NCBI RefSeq assembly: GCF_025567625.1
Contig: NZ_JAOQJC010000028.1
Span: forward strand, 30,643-94,642
Source: Paenibacillus sp. J5C2022
GTDB lineage: Bacteria > Bacillota > Bacilli > Paenibacillales > Paenibacillaceae
Direction: 5' to 3'
DNA length: 64,000 nt
Shown here: positions 1 through 7,644 of the stretch, in pieces
Numbering within the stretch: position 1 is the first letter of the stretch
Layout of the letters: every line of letters begins with the position of its first letter
Translations under genes and position numbers: made by a program
The notes under the pieces: generated by a model
What the model was told of the DNA's origin: nothing
What the model saw: the letters and a program-made list of their open reading frames with translations, nothing else
The model's database searches: none

Positions 1-514
1 GCCCTGCGATTCTCCCTAATAAGTCAGATGGCCTTTCAGGAGAATAGCTCCGAGGTGAGCTCGTTGAAAAGGGATTTTGGCGGCGGTTGCAGCTATTCCG
101 TCGCTCTCTGAGCAAAAGAGCCCTTAACACTTCGTCCTCATCACTGCTGATAAGAGTATGTTCTGAAATACTTTCACTTATTATATGCCAGTCAGAACCG
201 TTCGTCAAGAACCATAATTCCGAATTTGCTGACATATTGGCATATTGGATTCCTTTGCTCACGCCACCTGACGCTTATAGCTTAGTATGCGCCATAATGT
301 TTTCTTTTACAAGTGCGATTACAGCCATGCATGGGTCGTGACGGACCGCAAGTGTGTGGCTGTAAGCATCATATGATAAAACCTCTATCGAGGCCTTTCG
401 AAGATGAGCGACCTATAGTTTGCAAAGCAAACTCGCTTCGGAAGCATGAGGTGGATTTTTCGCCAAATAGAATTTTTATCCAGCAAGCCGGAAATTTATA
501 AATTCTATTGTGGT
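1..514. other. Gene-free stretch downstream of the rplT terminator
   Basis: No open frame here has a convincing ribosome binding site or a recognisable protein. The stretch holds one copy of a dispersed repeat (377-480, listed separately) and otherwise nothing I can assign. The left edge of the window cuts it. Confidence 0.6.
377..480. repeat. Dispersed intergenic repeat, copy 1
   Basis: A roughly 100-bp block that recurs at 5216-5321 with scattered differences. Its core is the perfect inverted repeat GTTTGCAAAGCAAAC, followed by an ACTCG/CTTCGGAAGC stretch. Both copies lie just beyond the terminator of a minus-strand gene. It has no coding sense. It looks like a non-autonomous, REP-like or structured-RNA repeat of the host genome. 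Confidence 0.7.
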
Positions 515-575
515 AAAAAAAGCTCTTCTTCCCCGCTTGATCCGACTAACGTCGACTAACGGGACAAGAAGAGCT
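515..575 (-). terminator. Terminator of the infC-rpmI-rplT operon
   Basis: Read on the minus strand, a long inverted repeat (arms AAGCTCTTCTT and AAGAAGAGCTT, extended by CCCG/CGGG) is followed by a run of T. It begins about 20 nt after the rplT stop codon, as expected for an intrinsic terminator. Confidence 0.9.
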
Positions 576-597
576 TATCTTAATGACGGACGAACGA

Positions 598-957
598 CTA
601 AGCGTTCAGCTTTTGCTTTGCAACGCCGGCCAGCGAGTTGAACGAAGAGATGTCGTTCACAGCCAGGTCAGCCAGCATTTTGCGGTTCACTTCTACGCCT
701 GCAAGCTTCAAGCCATGCATGAACTTGCTGTAGGACAGGCCGTTCATGCGAGCAGCCGCATTGATACGAACGATCCACAGTCTGCGAATGTCGCGCTTCT
801 TGTTACGACGGTCGCGGTATGCGTACATCAGGGATTTATATACTTGCTCCTTAGCCGTCTTGAACAGACGGTGTTTGGAACCGAAATAGCCTTTAGCCAG
901 CTTCAAAATTCTTTTGCGACGACGTGTGCGGACAAAGCCGCCTTTAACTCTTGCCAT
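598..957 (-). CDS. rplT: Large ribosomal subunit protein bL20
   Basis: This 119-residue basic protein opens MARVKGGFVRTRRRKR, the typical L20 N-terminus, and has the usual family length. L20 binds 23S rRNA early in 50S assembly. In Firmicutes it also represses its own operon by binding a leader RNA, and a matching leader is present upstream of infC in this window. It is the last gene of infC-rpmI-rplT, preceded by AGGAGGTTTCTTTCC and followed at once by a strong terminator. Confidence 0.98.
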   Translation of the reverse strand: MARVKGGFVRTRRRKRILKLAKGYFGSKHRLFKTAKEQVYKSLMYAYRDRRNKKRDIRRLWIVRINAAARMNGLSYSKFMHGLKLAGVEVNRKMLADLAVNDISSFNSLAGVAKQKLNA

Positions 958-1004
958 GGAAAGAAACCTCCTGTAGGTGTGATAAGTTTATCTTTTTTGA
1001 ACCA

Positions 1005-1205
1005 TTATTTCAGGTTGGAAAGGCCTTGCTGCAGACGGCGAACATCGCCAGCTGCCATAAGCGGTTGACCAGCAAGCACACGCTTCTGGCGACCGGATTT
1101 ATGCGAGAGCAAGTGGTTGCGGTAAGCCTTGTAGCGCTTTACCTTGCCTGTACCCGTAATTTTAAAGCGATCCTTCAGACTGCTATGTGTTTTCATCTTT
1201 GGCAT
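1005..1205 (-). CDS. rpmI: Large ribosomal subunit protein bL35
   Basis: A 66-residue basic protein beginning MPKMKTHSSLKDRFKITGTG, the L35 signature. It is the middle gene of the operon, with AAGGAGGATAACTGAC directly before the ATG and 47 nt to rplT. It is a structural protein of the 50S subunit, of normal length with nothing odd about it. Confidence 0.98.
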   Translation of the reverse strand: MPKMKTHSSLKDRFKITGTGKVKRYKAYRNHLLSHKSGRQKRVLAGQPLMAAGDVRRLQQGLSNLK

Positions 1206-1240
1206 GTCAGTTATCCTCCTTAAATGTTGTGCTCCAGCGG

Positions 1241-1759
1241 TTAGCTGTTGTTTTTTGGTGCGAGAATCATAATCATGCTGCGGCCTTCCAACTTGGGATG
1301 GCGCTCAATGCTGCACAATTCCTCAACCTCTTTCGAAAGGCGGTCAAGAATTCTCTTGCCAATATCCGCATGGGTAATTTCCCGGCCGCGGAAACGGACG
1401 GAAGCCTTCACCTTGTCGCCTTCCTTCAGAAATTTCACGACATTGCGGTACTTGACCTGATAATCGTGCTCCTCGATGTTGGCACGGAACCAAACTTCCT
1501 TCACATCGACGATCTTCTGATTTTTGCGCGCTTCCTTCTCTTTCTTCTGCTGCTCGTAGCGGAACTTGCCGTAGTCCATAATTCGGCATACCGGCGGCTT
1601 GGCCGTCGGGGCCACGTTCACCAAGTCCAGATTAGCGTCTGCAGCCATCTGCAATGCCTCACGAGTCGACTTAATACCGATTTGCTCTCCGTTCGCCCCT
1701 ACAAGGCGCACTTCTCTGCTTCGAATATCGGTATTGATTTGATGTTCTCTGCTAATAAT
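1241..1759 (-). CDS. infC: Translation initiation factor IF-3 (AUU start)
   Basis: IF-3 keeps 30S subunits free and checks start-codon pairing. The 172-residue product has the N-domain motif REVRLVGANGEQIG and the core VCRIMDYGKFRYEQQKKEKE. An in-frame ATG lies 87 nt further upstream, but I place the start at the ATT at 1759-1757: GGAGG sits six bases before it and the N-terminus then becomes IISREHQ, as in other Firmicute IF-3 proteins. A rare AUU start is known for infC and allows autoregulation because IF-3 discriminates against it. The upstream leader carries an attenuator. First gene of infC-rpmI-rplT. Confidence 0.95.
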   Translation of the reverse strand: MISREHQINTDIRSREVRLVGANGEQIGIKSTREALQMAADANLDLVNVAPTAKPPVCRIMDYGKFRYEQQKKEKEARKNQKIVDVKEVWFRANIEEHDYQVKYRNVVKFLKEGDKVKASVRFRGREITHADIGKRILDRLSKEVEELCSIERHPKLEGRSMIMILAPKNNS

Positions 1760-1976
1760 TCGCCACCTCCATATTGGAATCCAGTTCATTGTATACCCAC
1801 AAAAAAATGCGAGTTCGTGGAGAACCCGCATCTCATAACCGTTCAATGATTCAGCAGCCTCGTCCCGTGTAACGGAACTGGAGCTCTGCTATTTCATTAA
1901 CGCGAACCAGCCAGCTATGCCGGAAGGTGAGAAGCGGGCGCTTCTGCTTGTGCGTAATGCCATAGATCAACAATAC
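1760..1976 (-). ncRNA. L20-type leader (5' UTR) of the infC operon
   Basis: About 217 nt separate the predicted transcription start from the AUU start of infC. The leader contains an intrinsic-terminator hairpin (1799-1831). In Bacillus-type bacteria L20 binds a structured infC leader and favours this terminator over an antiterminator. The position, operon and terminator fit that system. I have not folded the L20-binding pseudoknot, so the receptor itself is inferred. Confidence 0.7.
1799..1831 (-). terminator. Attenuator hairpin in the infC leader
   Basis: Minus-strand arms ATGCGGGTTC and GAACTCGCAT with a five-base loop are followed by seven or more T. It lies 40 nt before the infC ribosome binding site, inside the transcript rather than between genes. 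Confidence 0.85.
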
Positions 1977-1982
1977 CAACAT

Positions 1983-2012
1983 ACTATATCATAGCCCAAG
2001 GTTTGATGTCAA
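1983..2012 (-). promoter_or_regulatory. SigA-type promoter of infC-rpmI-rplT
   Basis: On the minus strand a perfect -35 TTGACA (2012-2007) and a -10 TATAGT (1988-1983) are separated by 18 bp. It is the only strong match between the glycosyltransferase stop and the infC leader. Confidence 0.8.
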
Positions 2013-2026
2013 CCACCGGCATCCAT

Positions 2027-3262
2027 TTATTTGCTCTGAACTTCTTCAATGCGTACAACCCGCGTATGCTGCGTATGGCTCCATGTCTTGTTATTCTGCG
2101 TGAAGAACGCATAGAACGTAATGGGCCACCAGGATATGAGGAACAAAGGCAGCGTGAACAGATGAGCGAACATCTTCCAGCTTCTCACCTTCTCCAGCAT
2201 CATCGCGGCAGGGAACTGCAATACGGTTGCCACAATTGCAACGACCAGCAGCCACCACGGCAAGTAGCTATACATGGAATGAATCACATCCGCCGCAGGC
2301 AGCGCCATATCGATCCATAACGCCGCTGTCAGCACGAAGCCCATCAGCGTCACATAGACGGAAATCGTATAGATCGCAGCGTCGAATTTGACAAGATTGC
2401 GTTCTTTAATGCTTGCCCACAGCAGCGGGAAGAAATAATTGCGCGCCACGTTGAAGTGCCCTTGCATCCAACGCAAACGCTGTCTCGCAGACGCCTGGAA
2501 CGTTACCGGCTTCTCGTCGTACACTTTCGCATCGTAATTCAGTGTCGGATAGACACCGCGCTTCACGCAGCGCATCGAGAACTCCAGGTCCTCTACCAGA
2601 CTCGTTGCGCCCCAGCCCATCTCCCTCAGCAAGCCGGACTCGAAGCACATGCCCGTACCGCCAAGAAAGTTGCTCATCCCCAGATTCGTTCTGGATAGCT
2701 GCCACAGCCGATTGCAATACCAGTAAGTAATGGCATAAGCCGCCGTAACCCATGAATCGCCCGGATTTTTCGTATCCAGATAACCTTGGATCACTTTATG
2801 TCCCTCGCACAGATCGTCGTTCATCAACTGCAGGAAATCACGATTGACCAGATTGTCGGCATCGAACATGACCACCGCATCATACTGGCGCGGCATAGCC
2901 CACAATTCTTTCAGCATCCATTCAATCGCATAACCTTTGCCCTTCTGATGGTAGTTGTTGCGGACGCAAGCGTGTACGCCCATGCCTCTGGCGATATCCG
3001 CCGTACCGTCGGAGCAATTGTCGCAGATGACGAAGATATCATACAACTCTTCCGGATAATCCAGTTGTTTTAAATTCTCGATTAGCGCCCCTACAACCTT
3101 CTCTTCATTGTGTGCGGCCACCAGCACGGCGAACGACTTAGTCGGAGCGTGCCGCTTCCGGCTCTTGTTCTTCATGAATCCGAACATGGACAGCGAGAAC
3201 TGGTACACTGCGATTAGAGCAAGCAAAACCTGAAGCACAATAAACGCAACACTAATAAACAT
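2027..3262 (-). CDS. Membrane glycosyltransferase, family 2
   Basis: A 411-residue processive-type GT2 enzyme transferring a sugar from a nucleotide-sugar donor at the membrane. One N-terminal membrane segment (about 1-25) precedes a GT-A domain. That domain shows LVAAHNEE near residue 47, a DAD metal-binding motif near 132, GGTGMCFE, an ED pair (LVEDLEFS) and QRLRW near 262, the Q..RW signature of cellulose/chitin/hyaluronan-synthase-like enzymes. Two to three further membrane segments follow at the C-terminus. AAAGGGGGC precedes the ATG. It is monocistronic and its product is unknown; an exopolysaccharide or cell-envelope glycan is likely. Confidence 0.9.
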   Translation of the reverse strand: MFISVAFIVLQVLLALIAVYQFSLSMFGFMKNKSRKRHAPTKSFAVLVAAHNEEKVVGALIENLKQLDYPEELYDIFVICDNCSDGTADIARGMGVHACVRNNYHQKGKGYAIEWMLKELWAMPRQYDAVVMFDADNLVNRDFLQLMNDDLCEGHKVIQGYLDTKNPGDSWVTAAYAITYWYCNRLWQLSRTNLGMSNFLGGTGMCFESGLLREMGWGATSLVEDLEFSMRCVKRGVYPTLNYDAKVYDEKPVTFQASARQRLRWMQGHFNVARNYFFPLLWASIKERNLVKFDAAIYTISVYVTLMGFVLTAALWIDMALPAADVIHSMYSYLPWWLLVVAIVATVLQFPAAMMLEKVRSWKMFAHLFTLPLFLISWWPITFYAFFTQNNKTWSHTQHTRVVRIEEVQSK

Positions 3263-3834
3263 ACGGTACTGCCCCCTTTTTCAAAAACCCCATTGTTTGT
3301 CTTTCCCCCGCTTCTGCCCCTGCTTTGGAGGCGGCGGTTTTTTTGGTTTGCAGGCTTTATATTTTTTTCTCGCCTGCTATGCGTACTGATTTTCCTCCCA
3401 ATCGGCTCCTTTGTCAAAACTGGAAAAATGCATTTTAGGGCCGCCTCGGAACAGAAAAACGCTTGCATGCCTATATAAAAAGCTGTTCTTCTCCATTTTC
3501 TTCGACTCATTCTTATTCTCTACTATTTGCTCTGTTTTTAGCACTAAATACCTCATTTTTTTACCATTCATTAATAATAATTCATTTATGAAGCCGCTGG
3601 CATCGAATGAAGTCGATTGCGCCTTGATTTCACATGGCGATACATGTCGAGATGAGGCGCTTGGAACGGCGCGCCAATTGGCGCGGACACCTTGCCAGCC
3701 AATCCGTTGAACGCACCTAGGAAATTTAGATGAGGGAAAATGCATGTCGTTAACGCTGCGAGAATATTTACATGTTACAATAAAGAGGCAAATTGCGAGG
3801 GAAATGAAGCAGTTCTATAAGGAAGGATGACCTC
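3263..3834. other. Intergenic region between divergent GT2 and PAP2 genes
   Basis: About 570 bp with no supportable gene. Short frames on both strands lack ribosome binding sites and have atypical composition. It must contain the promoters of both flanking genes, but I could not pick convincing -35/-10 pairs. Confidence 0.5.
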
Positions 3835-3836
3835 AT

Positions 3837-4406
3837 GTGGAGAGAATGCTGGGATGGTTGAGAAACAACGAGCAGAGGATGCTCATTTGGGCGAACAGGC
3901 GGCACGGGGGAGATCGCATGCTGTACCGGTTCATAGACAGATGGTTAAGCACAATTACCCATATGGGCGGCGCTACATTCACACTGCTCTCTGCACTGCT
4001 GTGCGGGCTGCTCGCGGCAGGGCCCTGGAGCGCAGGCGGCTGGAAGAGTCTCGCGGCCGTCGTCATCAGCCACATCCCGGTTGCCATCGTCAAGCGCAAA
4101 TTCAAGAGACTGCGCCCATACCAGGCCATGACCGGCGTGAATACGACGCCGAAGCCGCTCCAAGACTCCTCGTTCCCTTCGGGACATACAACCGCCATAT
4201 TCGCCTGGCTTACGCCGTTCTTGCTGGCGAGCGGCATGTGGATAGCGGTCATCGCGCCTGCTGCGCTAGTCGTAGGAGTGTCTGTAGGATGGTCAAGGAT
4301 GTATCTCGGCCTTCATTATCCGTCAGATGTCGCTGCAGGCGCCGTGCTGGGAACGGCAACCGCGTTCGCCGTTCATTATTGCTGGTCTTCGCTTGCCTTA
4401 CTATAA
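3837..4406 (+). CDS. PAP2-family membrane phosphatase, probable undecaprenyl-diphosphatase
   Basis: This 189-residue membrane protein has the three acid-phosphatase motifs in order: KRKFKRLRP, PSGHTT and SRMYLGLHYPSDV. The family dephosphorylates lipid phosphates; BcrC-like members recycle undecaprenyl diphosphate for peptidoglycan synthesis. About five hydrophobic segments are visible. The start is the GTG after GGAAGGATGACCTCAT. The 3' end overlaps trmB by 31 bp in convergent orientation. Whether the substrate is undecaprenyl diphosphate or phosphatidylglycerol phosphate cannot be told from sequence. Confidence 0.88.
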   Translation: MERMLGWLRNNEQRMLIWANRRHGGDRMLYRFIDRWLSTITHMGGATFTLLSALLCGLLAAGPWSAGGWKSLAAVVISHIPVAIVKRKFKRLRPYQAMTGVNTTPKPLQDSSFPSGHTTAIFAWLTPFLLASGMWIAVIAPAALVVGVSVGWSRMYLGLHYPSDVAAGAVLGTATAFAVHYCWSSLALL

Positions 4407-5125
4407 TCATCTTCGCTGCGCTGCGAGTCGTCCTTTGCTTCACGATGGCGGCGCAGCGCTTCTTCGCCAATCACCGCTTCAACACGATATATATTTTGCC
4501 CCTTCTCCATGAACTTCGTCTCATATTCCGTGAAGACCAAGTCCTCGCGCGGGCCGTCCCTGTGTAGATCAAGCGAAATATTCCGCATAATAAGCTCCAT
4601 ATCGGCAAAGCTGTTCAATGAAAATTCGAACAAGGAGAGCGAGTCCGTCTTGAAATGGATTTCGCCTTTCTCATTCAATATCTCCCTGTACTTCTCCACG
4701 AAGCGCGGGTGCGTCAATCTTCTTCTGGCATGCTTGCCCTTGGGCCATGGATCGCTGAAGTTCAGATGAATGCGCTCAATCTCGTGATGCTCGAACATCG
4801 TATCGATATGTTCTATGTTCGCCCGCAGCAACGCCAGATTTCCGGGGCTGTCCACACCGCTCTCCGCCCAGGCGTCTCTCGCCTTCTCGCTGGCCCGCCG
4901 AAGCAACTCGTCATACATGTCCACGCCAATAAAATTAATATGCGGGTTGCGCACGCTCATCTGGGTAATAAACCGCCCTTTGCCCATGCCCAGCTCCACA
5001 TAGATCGGATTGTCGTTGCCGAAAAACGTCTTCCATTTGCCCTTGTGCGGAGTCGCATCCAGCACGACAAGCTCCGGTTGACTCTCCAGACTTTCCCGTA
5101 TCCCTTTTCTACCTCTCAAACGCAT
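4376..5125 (-). CDS. trmB: tRNA (guanine-46-N7)-methyltransferase
   Basis: A SAM-dependent enzyme that makes m7G46 in the tRNA variable loop. The 249-residue protein has the SAM-binding YVELGMGKGRF motif and the diagnostic NFSDPWPKGKHARRR loop and HFKTDS motif of TrmB. The C-terminal 30 or so residues are acidic and charged (SQRSEDDYSKASEDQQ), a common family extension. AAGGAG precedes the ATG. A TATAAT hexamer lies at 5172-5177 upstream, without a clear -35. The 3' end overlaps the convergent PAP2 gene. Confidence 0.97.
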   Translation of the reverse strand: MRLRGRKGIRESLESQPELVVLDATPHKGKWKTFFGNDNPIYVELGMGKGRFITQMSVRNPHINFIGVDMYDELLRRASEKARDAWAESGVDSPGNLALLRANIEHIDTMFEHHEIERIHLNFSDPWPKGKHARRRLTHPRFVEKYREILNEKGEIHFKTDSLSLFEFSLNSFADMELIMRNISLDLHRDGPREDLVFTEYETKFMEKGQNIYRVEAVIGEEALRRHREAKDDSQRSEDDYSKASEDQQ

Positions 5126-5215
5126 AGCTCGTTAGCTCCTTCGAATTCCTTGGTTGTTTGCTCAATGGTTTATTATAACGAATCCGTCCCAGAGTTGCAT
5201 CAATTCCTGCACATG

Positions 5216-5321
5216 AGAAAACACCTCTATCGTAGCCTTTCAAAGATGAGCGACCTAAAAGTTTGCAAAGCAAACTCGTTTCGGAAGCCTGAGGCGGGTT
5301 TTATCGTCCATAAGAATTTTG
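5216..5321. repeat. Dispersed intergenic repeat, copy 2
   Basis: Second copy of the block at 377-480 in the same orientation, again built around GTTTGCAAAGCAAAC followed by TTTCGGAAGCCTGAGG. It sits between the trmB promoter region and the terminator of the 5504-5710 gene. Confidence 0.7.
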
Positions 5322-5444
5322 GATTTCGAGTAGCTCGAATATTTATAACGCTTATATGGTAACCCCCCTCAAAATCGGTTCCGCTTCGAAGCTTAATCAG
5401 GTACTTTGCGGAGACCCCGGAACTTATAAAATTTCTAAACATGT

Positions 5445-5480
5445 AAAAAAGCCGCTGCCTCAAGGAAGGCATCACGGCTT
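5445..5480 (-). terminator. Terminator of the 68-residue hypothetical gene
   Basis: Minus-strand hairpin AAGCCG..GCCTT / AGGC..CGGCTT followed by six T, starting about 24 nt after the stop codon at 5504. Confidence 0.85.
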
Positions 5481-5503
5481 AATCATTATTCGATCCCTGT
5501 ATA

Positions 5504-5710
5504 CTAGCTGAGCATTTCGTATGAGATTGGACCGTCATTGGTCCGATCCTGCTCCCAAGTATGCTCCAGCGCATGGTTCAGCTTCTTGCGTGCGGAAATC
5601 TTCACTTCATGATTATCATGAAACTTTATACCCGATAGCACCAACAATTCCTTCACTGTAAGCTCTACTGTAACTTTCTCATCGCCATGCGGAATTTTTG
5701 TCAAATTCAT
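5504..5710 (-). CDS. Small conserved-type hypothetical protein
   Basis: A 68-residue protein opening MNLTKIPHGDEKVTVELTVK, with a good ribosome binding site (GAGGTGATGCAAA) and its own terminator, so very probably expressed. It is soluble, charged and predicted to be mixed alpha/beta; the segment VELTVKELLVLSGIKF looks like a strand-helix pair. I do not recognise a family and see no metal or catalytic motif. It is monocistronic and divergent from the ytqA-mnmM pair. Confidence 0.75.
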   Translation of the reverse strand: MNLTKIPHGDEKVTVELTVKELLVLSGIKFHDNHEVKISARKKLNHALEHTWEQDRTNDGPISYEMLS

Positions 5711-5940
5711 TTTGCATCACCTCATCGATTTATTATATTAGCTTGCCCATCAAATCGACTATTCATGTGTGCGGTTACATTTTGGCTATGTCAGGTTTTT
5801 TTATTGGTTTGTCGCAATTTTAATATAACATATCATGTTAGGTTAAGCAAGCCTAATCCTTGAACAAATTTTAGCGACATAGCAATTCCACATTAAATCC
5901 GATACAATGAGGGATGAATGTTTTGAAAGAAGGGAAATGG

Positions 5941-6909
5941 ATGGTTCAGCAACTTACGCCGCCATCGCAGCCAATGCTATGGGGGGACAAGCGATTTCAT
6001 ACTTGGAACTATGAGATGAGGCAGCAATTCGGCGGCAAAGTGTTCAAGGTCATGCTGGATGCCGGCTTCACCTGCCCCAATCGTGACGGCTCCATCGCGA
6101 CGGGCGGCTGCACATTCTGCAGCGCCAGAGGCTCGGGTGACTTCGCCGGGAGAAGACGGGACGATCTGATTACGCAGTTCAATACGATCCGGGACCGTCA
6201 GCACAAGAAATGGCCCGATGCGCGTTATATCGGCTATTTCCAGGCCTATACGAATACGTATGCCCCGGTGGATACGCTAAGAGAATATTTCGAAGTGATC
6301 CTGCAGCAACCCGGCGTTGTCGGTCTGTCGATCGCTACGCGGCCGGATTGCTTGCCAGAGGACGTGCTGGATTACTTGACCGAGCTGAACGAGCGAACTT
6401 ATCTATGGCTGGAGATGGGGCTGCAGACGGTTCATGAGTCCACCTCGACGCTCATTAATCGAGCACATGATACGGCTTGTTATGAGGAGGCAGTACGCAG
6501 ACTTCGCGAGCGGAATATCCGCATATGCACCCATATCATCTACGGACTGCCCGGAGAGTCTCACGAGATGATGCTGGATACGGGCCGTGCGGTTGCACGT
6601 ATGGATGTGCAGGGCATCAAGCTCCATCTGCTTCACCTCATGCGCAAGACGCCGATGGTCAAGCAATACGAAGCGGGGCTGCTACGATTCCTTGAGCAGG
6701 ATGAGTACACGAAGCTAGTTGTAGACACGCTGGAGCTGCTCCCTCCCGAGATGGTCGTACATCGGGTTACGGGCGACGCCCCCCGCGAGTTGCTGATCGG
6801 GCCGATGTGGAGCCAGCGAAAGTGGGATGTGCTCAACGGCATCGACGCCGAGCTGCGACGCCGCGATACTTGGCAAGGGAAGTGGTGGCGTACGGAGGGG
6901 GACGGCTAA
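5941..6909 (+). CDS. ytqA: YtqA-type radical SAM protein (TIGR01212 family)
   Basis: A 322-residue radical SAM enzyme with the cluster motif CPNRDGSIATGGCTFC near residue 40, in which the last cysteines bind the 4Fe-4S cluster. The family pairs with YtqB/MnmM. In Bacillus subtilis the pair has been linked to synthesis of mnm5(s2)U at the tRNA wobble position, where YtqA acts before the methylation step. I start at ATG 5941 (AGAAGGG six bases before) rather than 5914, because a TACAAT -10-like hexamer at 5903-5908 would place the RNA start near 5915. The stop lies 1 nt from the mnmM ATG, so the two are translationally coupled. Confidence 0.93.
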   Translation: MVQQLTPPSQPMLWGDKRFHTWNYEMRQQFGGKVFKVMLDAGFTCPNRDGSIATGGCTFCSARGSGDFAGRRRDDLITQFNTIRDRQHKKWPDARYIGYFQAYTNTYAPVDTLREYFEVILQQPGVVGLSIATRPDCLPEDVLDYLTELNERTYLWLEMGLQTVHESTSTLINRAHDTACYEEAVRRLRERNIRICTHIIYGLPGESHEMMLDTGRAVARMDVQGIKLHLLHLMRKTPMVKQYEAGLLRFLEQDEYTKLVVDTLELLPPEMVVHRVTGDAPRELLIGPMWSQRKWDVLNGIDAELRRRDTWQGKWWRTEGDG

Positions 6910-6910
6910 T

Positions 6911-7504
6911 ATGGGGTTCTTATCTATTCTTAGTCTGGCTCACAAGTGGATCGCTGAACGTGTTCATCCTGGTGACACCGTCATCGACGCCACGGCCGGC
7001 GGAGGCGTAGACACCCTCGAGCTGGCGAAGCTGGTCGGGCGGCGCGGCTGCGTCTACGCGTTTGATATTCAGCAGGAAGCACTGGATCGTACATCGGGTC
7101 GTCTGAAGCCGCTTGGCACGGAAGGCGCAGCGCCGAGACTGGTGCTGCTGCTGCAAGATCACGCCGCTATGGCCGAGGTCGTAGAGGAGGCTCATCGCGG
7201 AGAGATTGCCGCAGTCATGTTCAATCTGGGCTACCTGCCCGGTAGCGATGAGTCCGTCATAACGGAGCCAGGCTCCACGCTCGCGGCGCTTCAAGCCGCA
7301 CTCTCGCTGCTGCGTCCCGGAGGAATCGTCACTTGCGCGCTCTATCCCGGACATCCTGGCGGAGACTCCGAGGCGGCAATCGTAGAGGAGTGGGCGTCGA
7401 AGCTGCCTCAGCGGGAAGCACAAGTCGTGCAGTACCGGCAATTGCAGCGTCCGCATGCCCCTTACTTGATTGCGATAGAGCGTTCGCGCTCCCAAGGAAG
7501 CTGA
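6911..7504 (+). CDS. mnmM: MnmM (YtqB): tRNA nm5(s2)U34 methyltransferase
   Basis: A 197-residue class I methyltransferase with motif I VIDATAGGGVDT near residue 23 and the family-specific NLGYLPGSD motif near residue 101. MnmM methylates nm5(s2)U34 to mnm5(s2)U34 in bacteria that lack the MnmC methyltransferase. I use the ATG at 6911, immediately after the ytqA stop; longer in-frame starts would overlap ytqA by more than 80 nt. Downstream, 7505-7644 holds no gene. Confidence 0.93.
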   Translation: MGFLSILSLAHKWIAERVHPGDTVIDATAGGGVDTLELAKLVGRRGCVYAFDIQQEALDRTSGRLKPLGTEGAAPRLVLLLQDHAAMAEVVEEAHRGEIAAVMFNLGYLPGSDESVITEPGSTLAALQAALSLLRPGGIVTCALYPGHPGGDSEAAIVEEWASKLPQREAQVVQYRQLQRPHAPYLIAIERSRSQGS

Positions 7505-7644
7505 TGAGCTCAACGGACTCTTTTCCCTACTCGGGATAATCAGGGTGGATCGACCTTAAGGGCTTTATTGGGCTGATCGTCAGATGCAGCAGCACTTTTC
7601 CCCAACATGGCTATCTTTTTATTACAGAGAGGAGAACGACAACG

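Noticed and set aside
583..1849. Long plus-strand frames opposite rplT, rpmI and infC
   Set aside because: They are antisense shadows of three certain genes, lack ribosome binding sites and match nothing.
3214..3745. Two minus-strand frames (98 and 122 residues) upstream of the GT2 gene
   Set aside because: No ribosome binding sites, overlapping each other and the GT2 start, composition unlike the coding genes here.
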